From Burkholderiaceae bacterium (GTDB lineage: Bacteria > Pseudomonadota > Gammaproteobacteria > Burkholderiales > Burkholderiaceae_B), in assembly GCA_017983955.1 (NCBI GenBank), contig JAGOAJ010000001.1, positions 62,001-126,000 of the forward strand: a stretch of DNA of 64,000 nucleotides. The letters run 5' to 3'. The first letter of the stretch is position 1. The number at the start of each line of letters is the position of its first letter. The translations under genes were made by a program, and so were the position numbers. The notes beneath the pieces are model-generated. The model saw only the letters and a list, made by a program, of their open reading frames with translations. It ran no database searches and was not told where the DNA came from. Shown one piece after another: positions 24,889 to 33,851 of the stretch.

Positions 24889-25755
24889 ATGAAAAAAGTT
24901 CTAGGTGTTTATAGCGGACCCCGTCCTCATTGGGTGGGCGACGGCTTCCCCGTTCGCTCTATGTTTTCTTACCAAACCCACGGTAAGTTGCTTAGCCCAT
25001 TCCTATTATTGGATTACGCTGGTCCTGCCGAATTTACACCGACCACGCATAGACGCGGTGTAGGGCAGCACCCACACCGTGGCTTTGAAACCGTCACCAT
25101 CGTCTATAAGGGCGAAGTGTCCCATAAAGACTCTACAGGCAAGGGCGGCACCATAGGCCCCGGTGATGTGCAGTGGATGACAGCCGGTTCTGGGATATTG
25201 CACGAGGAATATCATTCCGACGCCTTTGCCAAATCCGGTGGACTATTTACCATGGTGCAGTTATGGGTCAACCTGCCTGCTGCCGATAAAATGGCAACCC
25301 CAGGTTATCAGGCCATAGTCGACGCCGACATCCCTGTTGCCCAATTACCTAATGACGGCGGCAAGGTTCGCGTTATTGCCGGCGACTTAGCAGGCAAAAC
25401 GGGGCCTGCGCATACGTTTTCACCCATGCATGTTTGGGATTTACATCTTAATCAAGGCAGTATTAACGAATTCACCGTTCCTGAAGGCTGGAGCACGGCA
25501 CTTATCGTGCTGCAGGGCACGGTACAAGTCAACGGCAACGCCATTGCGCGCGAATCGCAAATGGTCGTATTGGATCAAGCCGGAGAACGCCTGGCCGTAG
25601 AAGCTAATAGCGACGCTATAGTGCTGTTGATCAGTGGACAGCCCATAGACGAACCTATTGTTGGTTACGGTCCTTTCGTGATGAACACCGAGCAAGAAAT
25701 CGCCCAGGCGATGCAAGACTTTAACAGCGGTCACTTTGGCAGTATGGCGCACTAG
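24889..25755 (+). CDS. Pirin family protein
   Basis: 288 residues, bicupin fold. The N-terminal cupin carries the metal ligands in HPHRGFETVTIVYKGEVSHKDS and the later GSGILHEEYH. The C-terminal cupin contains FSPMHVWDLHLNQGS. Bacterial pirins bind iron and have been reported as quercetinases or as regulators of pyruvate dehydrogenase; which applies here is unknown. A GGAG site precedes the ATG. Monocistronic. Confidence 0.92.
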   Translation: MKKVLGVYSGPRPHWVGDGFPVRSMFSYQTHGKLLSPFLLLDYAGPAEFTPTTHRRGVGQHPHRGFETVTIVYKGEVSHKDSTGKGGTIGPGDVQWMTAGSGILHEEYHSDAFAKSGGLFTMVQLWVNLPAADKMATPGYQAIVDADIPVAQLPNDGGKVRVIAGDLAGKTGPAHTFSPMHVWDLHLNQGSINEFTVPEGWSTALIVLQGTVQVNGNAIARESQMVVLDQAGERLAVEANSDAIVLLISGQPIDEPIVGYGPFVMNTEQEIAQAMQDFNSGHFGSMAH

Positions 25756-25812
25756 TGCAACTGGCATAGCGGGCTAGTGTTACTGTCAGGCTAGTGCTTA
25801 TTTGGAAACATC

Positions 25813-26973
25813 ATGCCTAGGTTCTCGTTTTTGCTTCGCCTGCCCGTTATTGTCTTTTTAGCGCATGCTTATGTAGCCCTGCGGCTGGCGCTGGCCAGTC
25901 CGCCGGGCTACTTGCCCTGGTTGACGGTGCTGGCTGTGCTGGTGGTTTATTTGTTAATCATGGCAGGTTTTGCCGCCCGTCGCAGCACTGGGCAACCCAA
26001 GGGCGATATTCTTGCTTGGGTGGGCTTCTTATGTCTAGGTCTATTTTCTTGGCTATTTGTACTGACAGTGCTGCGCGATGCGGTGCTGCTGGCTGCGCAG
26101 CTAATCAGCATAGTCTATCCGGTGTTGATGGACGCCAAAGATCGGGCTGATTTCCGTCAGATCAGTGCATGGGCAGTCCTTATCTTTAGCGTAGTAGCTT
26201 TGGTGCTGGGCCTGATCAATGCGCGCCGCCGTGCCCGTGTCGTGGATGTGGACATTGCCCTGCCCGGCCTACCTCCTACCCTAGATGGATTTACGCTGGT
26301 CCAGGTCACCGATCTGCACGTGGGTCCCACCATAAAACGCCATTATGTGGGCGCTGTAGTGGATGCTGTCAATGCGCTGAAGCCTGACGTGATTATCCTG
26401 ACTGGCGATCTAGTAGACGGTAGCGTGGAAAGACTAAGTCAGCATACCCAGCCCTTGGCCAGGTTGACTGCGCCTTATGGCGTCTACGCAGTCACCGGCA
26501 ACCATGAGTATTACTCTGGAGTGGCTCAGTGGATCACAGAGTTTCAGCGCCTGGGAATGAAGGTGCTTATGAATCAACACGACATCCTGATGCACCATGA
26601 TCAGGCCTTGCTACTTGCCGGTGTTACCGACTTTGGCGCCGAACACTTTGTGGCCGACCAGGCCAGTGATCCAGTCCAGGCGCTGCGCGGTGCACCTAAC
26701 AATGTCGCGGTAAAGATACTACTGGCGCACCAGCCACGCAGCGCACCAGCGGCGGCCGCTGCCGGATTTGATGTGCAGTTGTCCGGCCATACCCATGGTG
26801 GCCAAATTTGGCCCTGGGGGTATTTTGTCCCGTTGCAGCAACCGTTTGTAGCTGGCCTACATCGCTTGGATGCCATGCAAGTCTATGTTAGCCGTGGCAC
26901 AGGCTATTGGGGACCACCTATGCGCATAGGCGCTAGGTCGGAGATTACCCGGATCCGGCTTCGTTGCGCTTAA
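25813..26973 (+). CDS. Membrane-anchored metallophosphoesterase (YkuE-like)
   Basis: 386 residues. Four hydrophobic segments occupy about residues 1-140. The calcineurin-like phosphoesterase domain follows: metal motifs VTDLHVG (DxH), ILTGDLVDG (GDxxD), VTGNHEYYSG (GNHE) and the C-terminal GHTHGGQIWPWGYFVP. The order matches the YkuE/YaeI-like family, which has been linked to lipid headgroup or UDP-diacylglucosamine-type phosphoester cleavage; the substrate here is unknown. The catalytic domain is placed after the last membrane span, and its side of the membrane is not certain. Confidence 0.9.
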   Translation: MPRFSFLLRLPVIVFLAHAYVALRLALASPPGYLPWLTVLAVLVVYLLIMAGFAARRSTGQPKGDILAWVGFLCLGLFSWLFVLTVLRDAVLLAAQLISIVYPVLMDAKDRADFRQISAWAVLIFSVVALVLGLINARRRARVVDVDIALPGLPPTLDGFTLVQVTDLHVGPTIKRHYVGAVVDAVNALKPDVIILTGDLVDGSVERLSQHTQPLARLTAPYGVYAVTGNHEYYSGVAQWITEFQRLGMKVLMNQHDILMHHDQALLLAGVTDFGAEHFVADQASDPVQALRGAPNNVAVKILLAHQPRSAPAAAAAGFDVQLSGHTHGGQIWPWGYFVPLQQPFVAGLHRLDAMQVYVSRGTGYWGPPMRIGARSEITRIRLRCA

Positions 26974-26991
26974 GCCTGTCGCCTGAACACA

Positions 26992-27315
26992 TTAGCTTTT
27001 CCAGCCGACCACAAGTATGGCCATACCCGTCAACACCACGGCGGCGCCTATCCAGTCCAGCGTGCTTAGGCGTATGCCGTCCACCACGCGCAACCAGATC
27101 AGTGCTGTGACTACATACACGCCGCCATAGGCGGCATAAACCCGCCCACTGGCTGCCGGATGCAAGGTAAGCAACCAAACGAATAGCGCTAGGCTGACAA
27201 TCGCAGGTAGCAACAGCCATGCTGGCCCACCTTTGCGCAACCATACATAGGGCAAGAAACAGCCAATGATCTCCGCCAAGGCTGTTATGGCAAAAAGCAG
27301 ACCGGTTTTTAGCAC
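26992..27315 (-). CDS. YnfA/UPF0060 family small membrane protein
   Basis: 107 residues (family about 108) with four membrane helices. Family motifs are [16 protein letters not shown] near the N-terminus and [24 protein letters not shown] in the middle. Members resemble small multidrug resistance proteins, and some have been reported to export cationic drugs. Convergent with the phosphoesterase gene. Confidence 0.92.
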   Translation of the reverse strand: MLKTGLLFAITALAEIIGCFLPYVWLRKGGPAWLLLPAIVSLALFVWLLTLHPAASGRVYAAYGGVYVVTALIWLRVVDGIRLSTLDWIGAAVVLTGMAILVVGWKS

Positions 27316-27336
27316 GGCTGGATCCTGCCTAAGCGA

Positions 27337-27633
27337 CTAGATTTGTTCAAACCGATCATAGCGACGTTCGGTCTGTACATCTTGACTGGCAACATTGTCG
27401 ACACGCGCTGCCGGCGGCCCGGTCAATAGCCAGGACAACATGCGATCTATGTTGTCGTGTTGGCCTTGCAGCAAGGCTTCGACGCCATGATCATCGGTAT
27501 TGCGTACCCAACCGCCCAAGCCCAGCGCATGCGCCTGCCTGACCGTGGCGGCGCGGAAACCTACGCCCTGAACATGCCCAGAAATAAGCACACTGACGGT
27601 TTCAAGTCCGTGAGGATAGTGAAGTTTTTGCAT
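27337..27633 (-). CDS. acyP: Acylphosphatase
   Basis: 98 residues, a single ferredoxin-like domain. The phosphate loop is SGHVQGVGFR, with the catalytic arginine, and the catalytic asparagine lies in GWVRNTDDHGVEALLQG. It hydrolyses acyl phosphates such as acetyl phosphate or carbamoyl phosphate in the cytoplasm. It lies 21 bases upstream of the ynfA-like gene on the same strand. Confidence 0.93.
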   Translation of the reverse strand: MQKLHYPHGLETVSVLISGHVQGVGFRAATVRQAHALGLGGWVRNTDDHGVEALLQGQHDNIDRMLSWLLTGPPAARVDNVASQDVQTERRYDRFEQI

Positions 27634-27656
27634 GCCAGGAAGTTTACCATTGCGAC

Positions 27657-28763
27657 TTAGGCGCGCCGCTGCTTACTGAAGAACTGCCACATCAAAAGGC
27701 TGGCTTTGGGGCCACGAGCCGCATGAAACTTCACCACAGGGTTGCCCCCGCTCCAGGCATGACCCAAATGGTCTACGGTACACAAACGAACCACAGTATC
27801 GCCACCCACTATGACATCCGTGCGATGGTATTCACGGCTGGTGCCCTTGCCCAACACATCAACCTTGGGTACGGGTACCGCGGCTGAAGCATGGTTAAGC
27901 GATGAACTGGACGATAACCCCAAGGGCAGTTGATTTAAATACGTAAATTGCTGCAGCAACTGTTGCGCATTAGGCATGGCAACCACATGATCTTTCCGGC
28001 CTTGCACAATAATGGCAGGCATGCCAGGAAAAGCCGACGATCCTTCTAGCAAACCATCTACTAAAATAGTTGGATCATGTGTGCTGCCGCGGCGCATGGT
28101 TAACATGGCTGAGCCGCCGCTGTGCGCATCACCCAGCACAGGACCAGAGTGCATGCCGACGGCGGCAATTAGTTTGGGATGACGGATGGCCACCATGCCA
28201 GCCATAGCAGCCCCTGCTGACAGACCACAGATATACACCCGCGCTTTGTCCAGCTTGTAGCGCGCCACGGTGGCCCGTATCAAACCAGCAATATCGTCCG
28301 CCTCGGCCAAGCCATGTTCGCCATCCGGTTCAAACCACCGCCAACAGTGCTGGTCGTTAACACGCTTGGCCTGCTGTGGATACAGCACCATAAAGCCTTG
28401 TTGATCGGCCAGCAGGTTCATACCTGTTCCTAGCGCGATCTCGGGAGCGACTTGCTGGCAGCCATGTAGTACCACCACCAGCGGTATGCCCGCTAATGGT
28501 CGTGTGGGCGGTCTGTAAATAAAATAACTAAGCTCACCCAGCAACTCGGTGCTGGAAGGTTGTCGCTGATAGATATACTGGCACCAGTTGCCAGCGCCCA
28601 TCCCCAGTGTCTGCTTGACCAGGACTTTCTTGCTGATAGTCTTAGCAGCGACCTTTTTCTTGCGAGGTATAGGCAGCGCCTTGGTAAGCTTTAGCGCATT
28701 ACGCTGTAAACGCATTAGGTTTTTAGCGGTGGAAAAGAACAGGCTACTAAGCTTTTGAGCCAT
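27657..28763 (-). CDS. PHB depolymerase-family esterase
   Basis: 368 residues. The alpha/beta-hydrolase core begins YFIYRPPTRPLAGIPLVVVLHGCQQVAPEIALGTGMN, with an oxyanion HGC. The nucleophile elbow is CGLSAGAAMAG, and the catalytic histidine is in the late VDHLGHAWSGGN. This is the Esterase_PHB family (PhaZ/LpqC-like), which cleaves short-chain esters or polyhydroxybutyrate. A basic N-terminal 60 residues precedes the domain. The frame opens with TTG at 28805; I chose the ATG at 28763, as no site supports the TTG. No signal peptide is evident, so a cytoplasmic enzyme is likely. Confidence 0.88.
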   Translation of the reverse strand: MAQKLSSLFFSTAKNLMRLQRNALKLTKALPIPRKKKVAAKTISKKVLVKQTLGMGAGNWCQYIYQRQPSSTELLGELSYFIYRPPTRPLAGIPLVVVLHGCQQVAPEIALGTGMNLLADQQGFMVLYPQQAKRVNDQHCWRWFEPDGEHGLAEADDIAGLIRATVARYKLDKARVYICGLSAGAAMAGMVAIRHPKLIAAVGMHSGPVLGDAHSGGSAMLTMRRGSTHDPTILVDGLLEGSSAFPGMPAIIVQGRKDHVVAMPNAQQLLQQFTYLNQLPLGLSSSSSLNHASAAVPVPKVDVLGKGTSREYHRTDVIVGGDTVVRLCTVDHLGHAWSGGNPVVKFHAARGPKASLLMWQFFSKQRRA

Positions 28764-28889
28764 GAAGGCAACTTTGTTGAATGGTATAGGCTGACAATAT
28801 AACAAGGCTAAAGGTCGCAGCCCAAAATTTGCAAAAGCAATGTTTGCAACACCTAGCCATGTGTAACATCATGCAATGACAGCCGCCCG

Positions 28890-28895
28890 TATAAT
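28890..28895 (+). promoter_or_regulatory. Consensus -10 element upstream of the orphan 90-residue gene
   Basis: A perfect TATAAT at 28890-28895 lies 52 bases before the ATG at 28947, in the short region divergent from the esterase gene. The -35 region at the right distance is poor. Transcription would begin near 28902. Confidence 0.45.
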
Positions 28896-28946
28896 AGCGT
28901 CTTGGCATCAGCACCTTCGCTTGCCGCCCTACTTTGTCGGAACACC

Positions 28947-29219
28947 ATGAAACGCACTGATCTTGAGAAAAATGCAGCCCTTAAGCTAATAGAAAGAATG
29001 AAAAAAGGGGGCGTTACAGGGAAATTTTCCGGGGCAGCCGCTACAGCCGCCACAGATAGACGCCAGCAGCGCAAACTGGATCAGGAAAAAGGGCTAGTGG
29101 CCTTTCCCGTTAAGTTGACTCAACCCCTGATCGATCAACTACGCGACTTGGCCCAAACGCAAAATGCCGACATTAATGATGTGGTCGCTGATTTGCTAAA
29201 CGCAGCACTGAAGAAGTAA
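28947..29219 (+). CDS. Small basic protein of unknown function
   Basis: 90 residues, starting MKRTDLEKNAALKLIERMKKGG. A basic, Ala/Lys-rich N-terminal half is followed by FPVKLTQPLIDQLRDLAQTQNADINDVVADLLNAALKK, a strand-helix-helix pattern that resembles a ribbon-helix-helix DNA-binding unit. I do not recognise a named family. The open frame extends upstream to a TTG at 28902, but the ATG follows a plausible spacing from the TATAAT promoter. It stands alone, with a terminator-like hairpin after its stop. Confidence 0.65.
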   Translation: MKRTDLEKNAALKLIERMKKGGVTGKFSGAAATAATDRRQQRKLDQEKGLVAFPVKLTQPLIDQLRDLAQTQNADINDVVADLLNAALKK

Positions 29220-29226
29220 TTCTGTC

Positions 29227-29245
29227 TGGGGGCACCATGCCCCCA
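29227..29245. terminator. Hairpin between convergent genes
   Basis: TGGGGGC (29227-29233), loop ACCAT, GCCCCCA (29239-29245): a perfect 7-pair GC-rich stem between two convergent genes. There is no T-run, so it is a weak or Rho-assisted bidirectional terminator at best. Confidence 0.45.
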
Positions 29246-29260
29246 AATACCGTTAGCCGC

Positions 29261-29677
29261 TTAGTCGCGGGAAAATTCCTTACCCGAGAAATCCAGGGTG
29301 ACTAAGTTACCATCCATCTCGCCCATACCTGGGGAGTTCACCGGCATACCTGGCGCTGTCAGGCCTTTTACTGCTGGTTGAGCCAACATTTTCCGTACCG
29401 CATTAGCGGGCACATGTCCTTCAATAATTTGGCCTGTGGCATCGACAACAGCGGTGTGGCAAGACTCCATTCCGTGGGGCACCCCAAGCTTGTCCTTAAC
29501 CGAGCCCATATTGGTGGTTTTGATTTGGCGCACATCAAATCCAGACGCCTGCATATGTTCAGCCCATCCGGTGCAGCAGCCACAATTAGGGTCTTGATAC
29601 ACCGTGATCGCCGGTTTGGCCGCATAAGCCAAGCTTGACGCCCCCATCAACGTGGCGGCAATAATCAACAACTTCAT
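29261..29677 (-). CDS. DUF411 metal-binding periplasmic protein
   Basis: 138 residues with a signal peptide (cleavage after AYA near residue 19). The DUF411 core is ITVYQDPNCGCCTGWAEHM, with the CxCC cluster, followed by MGSVKDKLGVPHGMESCHTAVVD and GHVPANAVRKML. DUF411 proteins are repeatedly found with copper-resistance genes and are thought to bind copper in the periplasm. It lies 60 bases downstream of cueR on the same strand, consistent with a copper-responsive role. Confidence 0.92.
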   Translation of the reverse strand: MKLLIIAATLMGASSLAYAAKPAITVYQDPNCGCCTGWAEHMQASGFDVRQIKTTNMGSVKDKLGVPHGMESCHTAVVDATGQIIEGHVPANAVRKMLAQPAVKGLTAPGMPVNSPGMGEMDGNLVTLDFSGKEFSRD

Positions 29678-29737
29678 TCTTGATCCTTAATAACAATAAC
29701 AAATAGAGGGTTTTGATATTTAGAAAACACAGCCTGA

Positions 29738-30124
29738 TCAACTGGCTAGATCGGACAATATGGGGCAGTCTGGCCGGTTATCTCCGTGACAACACTCGGC
29801 TAAAACACGTAATTGATCGCGTATGGATTGCAATTTAGCAATATCGTCGTCCAGCTCACGCACGTATTGCTGTGCGAGTTCTTTAACATCGCTGCTTTTG
29901 CGCGTTGTGTCCTGCCATAAGCCGATCAGGGTACGTATACGCTCCAAAGAAAACCCCAAATCACGCGAACGACGAATGAATCGCAGTAACTGGACTTCAG
30001 TGGCTGTGTATTGTCTATATCCTGATGCGCTGCGCACCACCGGTGGCAGTAAACCTATGGTTTCGTAATAACGTATCATCTTCGAGCTAATGCCCGATTC
30101 CTGTGCGGCTTGGCCTATATTCAT
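29738..30124 (-). CDS. cueR: Cu(I)-responsive MerR-family regulator CueR
   Basis: 128 residues. The N-terminal MerR helix-turn-helix is MNIGQAAQESGISSKMIRYYE, the dimerisation helix is about residues 75-110, and the metal loop is CCHGDNRPDCPI, with Cys112 and Cys120 in the CueR positions. CueR activates copper-efflux genes by untwisting promoters with a 19-base spacer; two such promoters lie at 30149-30179 and 32958-32988. It is divergent from copZ, with DUF411 downstream. Confidence 0.94.
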   Translation of the reverse strand: MNIGQAAQESGISSKMIRYYETIGLLPPVVRSASGYRQYTATEVQLLRFIRRSRDLGFSLERIRTLIGLWQDTTRKSSDVKELAQQYVRELDDDIAKLQSIRDQLRVLAECCHGDNRPDCPILSDLAS

Positions 30125-30148
30125 GCATACACTCCAGTTAACACCGAC

Positions 30149-30179
30149 TTGACCTTGCTACCATGGGAAGCTCTAGAAT
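30149..30179 (+). promoter_or_regulatory. CueR-type promoter/operator of copZ
   Basis: TTGACC (-35, 30149-30154) and TAGAAT (-10, 30174-30179) are separated by 19 bases, the hallmark of MerR-family activated promoters. Inside the spacer, the site reads TTGACCTTG and later AAGCT, exactly shared with the copA upstream site. It lies in the cueR/copZ divergent region and points at copZ. Confidence 0.85.
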
Positions 30180-30229
30180 GCGTGTTTTGATCGTCATTGA
30201 TCGCAATACTAACTAAGGAGAACACCACC

Positions 30230-30430
30230 ATGCTAAACCTACAAATTATGGACATGACCTGCGTGCATTGCGTTAATTCCATCACTAAGGCTGTACAAGC
30301 CGTGGCCCCAGACACAACATTGACCTTTGATTTGCCCACGCACCACCTTCAGGTAAATGGTGCCTCGGATCATAATGCCATTGAAGCGGCAATACGCGAA
30401 GCTGGCTACGAGCCTGTACGCCAAGACTAA
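30230..30430 (+). CDS. copZ: Copper chaperone CopZ (heavy-metal-associated domain)
   Basis: 66-residue single HMA domain, ferredoxin-like. The copper site is [12 protein letters not shown] (MxCxxC). AAGGAG (30215-30220) lies 9 bases ahead of the ATG at 30230; an in-frame upstream start at 30197 lacks such a site. It carries Cu(I) in the cytoplasm and hands it to CopA. Its TAA shares two bases with the TAG of the convergent copA. Confidence 0.93.
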   Translation: MLNLQIMDMTCVHCVNSITKAVQAVAPDTTLTFDLPTHHLQVNGASDHNAIEAAIREAGYEPVRQD

Positions 30431-32901
30431 GCAGTCACCTGAAAACGCTTCAAGCGCAAGGCGTTAGTTACAACGAAAACGCTGGATAAAGCCATGGCTC
30501 CGGCGGCGAATACTGGTGATAGCAACACCCCATTAAATGGGTATAGGACACCAGCCGCCACCGGTATCAAAGCAGCGTTATAAGCAAAGGCCCAAAACAG
30601 GTTTTGCCTAATGTTGGTAATGGTGGCCTTGGACACGGCGATTGCATTAGCCACGCCGCTAAGTTCGCCAGACATCAAAACCACATCAGCGGCTTCTATA
30701 GCAATGTCTGTTCCGGTACCAATAGCTATGCCGATATCAGCTTCGGCCAATGCAGGCGCATCGTTAATGCCATCGCCCACATAGGCTAAACGTCCATACT
30801 GCTGCTTCAGAGTGCGCACAGCCTCTACCTTGCCTGCAGGCATAACCTCGGCCACGACATCATCTATATCTAGCTGCTTGGCAATGGCTAAAGCGGTGCG
30901 CCGGTTGTCGCCGGTCACCATGACGACTTTCAGACCCAACTTATGTAAAGCGGCAATCGCCGGCGCCGTGCTGTCTTTAAGGGGATCAGCCACAGCAATC
31001 ATGGCGGCCAACTGGCCATCAATTGCAGCATATAGCGGGGTTTTTCCCTGATCGCCCAGCACGCTGGCCTGCTCTGCGAATAGGCTAGGGTCCAGGCCCA
31101 ATGACACCATATAACGGTCTGCCCCTATTTGTAGTTGCTGACCATTTACGCGTGCATGTACTCCGTGCCCAGTGATGGAGTTGAAGTCCTCCGGCTCGGG
31201 AAGCGTCAGTCCTTCTAACTGCGCTGCTTGAACGATAGCGCGCGCGATGGGATGTTCGGATTTATTTTCCACCGCAGCTACGGCAGCCAACACCGTGGCG
31301 CGCTGGAAACCCGGAGCCAGGAACAAATCAGTTAACTGAGGCCTGCCCAGGGTCAACGTGCCGGTTTTATCCACCGCAACCACGCTGGCGTCTTTCAGCA
31401 GTTGTAAAGCCTCGCCTTTGCGAAACAATATACCTAACTGGCTGGCACGCCCCGTACCCACCATGATGGATGTTGGGGTCGCCAAACCCATAGCGCACGG
31501 GCAGGCAATAATCAATACAGCCACAGCATTGACCAGCGCTAATGTAAGCGCCGGTGTTGGTCCGAATACCAGCCATACGATGAAAGTAAGGATAGCGGCA
31601 ACAATGACGGCAGGTACAAACCACATAGTAATACGGTCAACCAAGGCCTGTATGGGCAGCTTGGCTCCCTGGGCCTGCTCGACCATGCGTATTATCTGGG
31701 CCAGTACGGTATCGCTGCCTATCCGAGTCGCTTGCACCATCAAAGCACCCTCTTGATTTACGGTGGCGCCCGTTACTTCAGACCCCGCGGTTTTCTCGAC
31801 CGGGACTGGTTCACCACTAATCATGGATTCATCAACAAAGCTGTTGCCTTGGCTAACCTGGCCATCAACTGGAATTTGCTCGCCTGGGCGCACATGGATC
31901 AGATCGCCAATACGGACATCCGCAATCGCAATTTCAGACAGTACGCCATCACGATCAACCCGGGCAGTTTTTGCCTGCAAGCTAATTAAGCGGCGTATGG
32001 CTTGCGAGGTCTGGCCCTTGGCTCGGGCTTCAAGGTAGCGACCCAATAAAATCAGGGTGACGATAACAGCGGCTGCTTCGTAGTAAACGTGTACCGAACC
32101 TTCCGGTAAAACACTCGATGCAAAGGTAGCCACAATAGAAAATGCGTAGGCGGCACTAGTACCTACAACGACCAATGAATTCATATCTGGTGCCCCACGC
32201 AACAAAGCGGGTATTCCAGCCTTGAAAAATCGCAAGCCGGGTCCAAACAAAACCAAAGTGGTCAGTGCAAACTGTATATACCAATTCAGCGTATTTCCTA
32301 GCGATGCTGCCAGAAAATGGTGTATGGCCGGCACAAAATGCGAGCCCATTTCCATCAAAAACACTGGCATGGTCAAGATGCCAGCCAATAACAATGAACG
32401 GCCCAGGGCGCTCATTTCTTGGGCTTGGCGCAGGGCATGAGCATCCCCACTGTCAGCGTCTTGGGTAATTTCGGTGGCTTCATAGCCGGACTTTTTAATG
32501 GCGACCTGTAATAGCCCAACATCCACGCCCTGCAGCACAGTGGCTTGGGCACGCTGAGTAGCCAGATTAACACTGGCGCTTATAACACCAGGCACAGCAG
32601 CCAAAGCCCGCTCTACCCGACCTACACAAGACGCGCAGCTCATGCCGTCCACAGCCAGTTCAACGATATGCTCGACGGGTTGATACCCAGATTTTTCTAT
32701 CGCAGCCCGCACGGCGGCAATATCTGGCACACCAGAAAATGTCAGATCCGCCCTTTCAGTGGCCAGATTCACATGGGCCTGGACAACACCTGGAACGGCG
32801 CCTAATGCCCGCTGTACGCGCCCCACGCAAGACGCACAGGTCATGCCCTGGATATATAGGCTGACGGTAGACCCTACGGCCGTGGAAGTTGAACTGCTCA
32901 T
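30427..32901 (-). CDS. copA: Copper-translocating P1B-type ATPase
   Basis: 824 residues. Two N-terminal HMA domains carry [11 protein letters not shown] (about residue 20) and [11 protein letters not shown] (about residue 88). Eight membrane helices include the CPC metal site [15 protein letters not shown]. The actuator has SGEPVPVEK, the phosphorylation site is DKTGTLT, the HP nucleotide motif is SEHPIARAI, and the hinge is [18 protein letters not shown]. It exports Cu(I) from the cytoplasm. Transcribed from a CueR-type promoter (32958-32988), convergent with copZ. Confidence 0.97.
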   Translation of the reverse strand: MSSSTSTAVGSTVSLYIQGMTCASCVGRVQRALGAVPGVVQAHVNLATERADLTFSGVPDIAAVRAAIEKSGYQPVEHIVELAVDGMSCASCVGRVERALAAVPGVISASVNLATQRAQATVLQGVDVGLLQVAIKKSGYEATEITQDADSGDAHALRQAQEMSALGRSLLLAGILTMPVFLMEMGSHFVPAIHHFLAASLGNTLNWYIQFALTTLVLFGPGLRFFKAGIPALLRGAPDMNSLVVVGTSAAYAFSIVATFASSVLPEGSVHVYYEAAAVIVTLILLGRYLEARAKGQTSQAIRRLISLQAKTARVDRDGVLSEIAIADVRIGDLIHVRPGEQIPVDGQVSQGNSFVDESMISGEPVPVEKTAGSEVTGATVNQEGALMVQATRIGSDTVLAQIIRMVEQAQGAKLPIQALVDRITMWFVPAVIVAAILTFIVWLVFGPTPALTLALVNAVAVLIIACPCAMGLATPTSIMVGTGRASQLGILFRKGEALQLLKDASVVAVDKTGTLTLGRPQLTDLFLAPGFQRATVLAAVAAVENKSEHPIARAIVQAAQLEGLTLPEPEDFNSITGHGVHARVNGQQLQIGADRYMVSLGLDPSLFAEQASVLGDQGKTPLYAAIDGQLAAMIAVADPLKDSTAPAIAALHKLGLKVVMVTGDNRRTALAIAKQLDIDDVVAEVMPAGKVEAVRTLKQQYGRLAYVGDGINDAPALAEADIGIAIGTGTDIAIEAADVVLMSGELSGVANAIAVSKATITNIRQNLFWAFAYNAALIPVAAGVLYPFNGVLLSPVFAAGAMALSSVFVVTNALRLKRFQVTA

Positions 32902-32931
32902 GGACTATCCTTGAAACTAACTGGAGGTAGC

Positions 32932-32946
32932 GGCATAATTTATGCC
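32932..32946. promoter_or_regulatory. Palindrome in the copA leader
   Basis: GGCATAATTTATGCC is a 7-base-arm palindrome directly downstream of the expected copA transcription start and about 30 bases before its ATG. It could be a second operator or a 5'-end mRNA hairpin. Confidence 0.4.
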
Positions 32947-32957
32947 ACTTGATACTG

Positions 32958-32988
32958 ACTATAAAGCTTACAACGATGTCAAGGTCAA
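32958..32988 (-). promoter_or_regulatory. CueR-type promoter/operator of copA
   Basis: On the minus strand, TTGACC (complement of 32983-32988) and TATAGT (complement of 32958-32963) are separated by 19 bases. The site shares TTGACCTTG and AAGCT, at identical spacing, with the copZ promoter. Position about 57 bases from the copA start fits a direct CueR target. Confidence 0.87.
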
Positions 32989-33039
32989 GTGCGGTGGTAA
33001 AGTAGATACGATGTTTCTAAGGCCGTAACAAGGACAACC

Positions 33040-33843
33040 ATGGTTAATCAGCTTAAACGTACCTTTAAAATTGCCGCTTTTGCTGGCCTAGCCCCACTAT
33101 TGGTGGCATGCGCCAGCGCGCCCAGTGGCGACATTTCCTTGATTCCGGCCCAGATAGCCCAGGAAACCAGCAAGGACGGCCTATTTACTCAGGCGATCAA
33201 ATGGGAGCACAGCAAACCCGGCTGCAAGGGGGAATGCCCCACCATTACCCTGGATAGCCTGGTCTTTCCGGGCATACCCCGCCTGACCGAATTGGTGGAC
33301 CATGCTTTGTCGGTAATGACAGGCATAGACGATGGCAGCGTTCAGCCCTACTCTACGGTAGCGGGATATCAGGACTACTTCTGGCAAACTGCAGCACCGC
33401 GTGACTCTACCGTGCTGTCGGCCAAAACCCGCTATCGCAACCGCCACCTGACTGTCGTGGAACTGAACTCTTTTCAGTATTTCACTGGTGCAGCCCATGG
33501 TATATCGGCCACACAGTTTTTAAATTGGAACAATGATGATCAGAAGGTTCTGGGTCTGGCCCAGATACTGCAGACTGGTCAACACGACGCCTATATTCAG
33601 GCCCTACGACAGGCGCATGCGCTATGGCTAAGCAGCAATCCCGATGCTACCCGCGATCCTGCCGCCTATGCACGCATGTGGCCCTTTCAGCCTAGCGAAA
33701 ACTTTGGCTTTACGGACCAAGGGCTGGTGGTGAAATACGATTCCTACCAAATCGCGCCCTATTCGTCCGGCCAGCCTGAATTGTTAATACCCTACGGCCA
33801 ACTACAAGGCATAGTCAGACCGGAATACTTGCCTGCGAGTTAG
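33040..33843 (+). CDS. DUF3298-domain lipoprotein
   Basis: 267 residues. Its lipoprotein signal peptide has lipobox LVAC, with the lipidated Cys24. The mature domain contains KWEHSKPGCKGECPTITLDSLVFPG and a C-terminal FGFTDQGLVVKYDSYQIAPYSSGQPELLIPYGQL, which is the DUF3298 (RsiV-like) signature; its F-x-YDxYxxAPYxxG is characteristic. It is probably attached to the inner leaflet of the outer membrane. RsiV homologues bind lysozyme, but no such role can be claimed here. Monocistronic, convergent with the ankyrin gene. Confidence 0.88.
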   Translation: MVNQLKRTFKIAAFAGLAPLLVACASAPSGDISLIPAQIAQETSKDGLFTQAIKWEHSKPGCKGECPTITLDSLVFPGIPRLTELVDHALSVMTGIDDGSVQPYSTVAGYQDYFWQTAAPRDSTVLSAKTRYRNRHLTVVELNSFQYFTGAAHGISATQFLNWNNDDQKVLGLAQILQTGQHDAYIQALRQAHALWLSSNPDATRDPAAYARMWPFQPSENFGFTDQGLVVKYDSYQIAPYSSGQPELLIPYGQLQGIVRPEYLPAS

Positions 33844-33851
33844 TACCCGCC

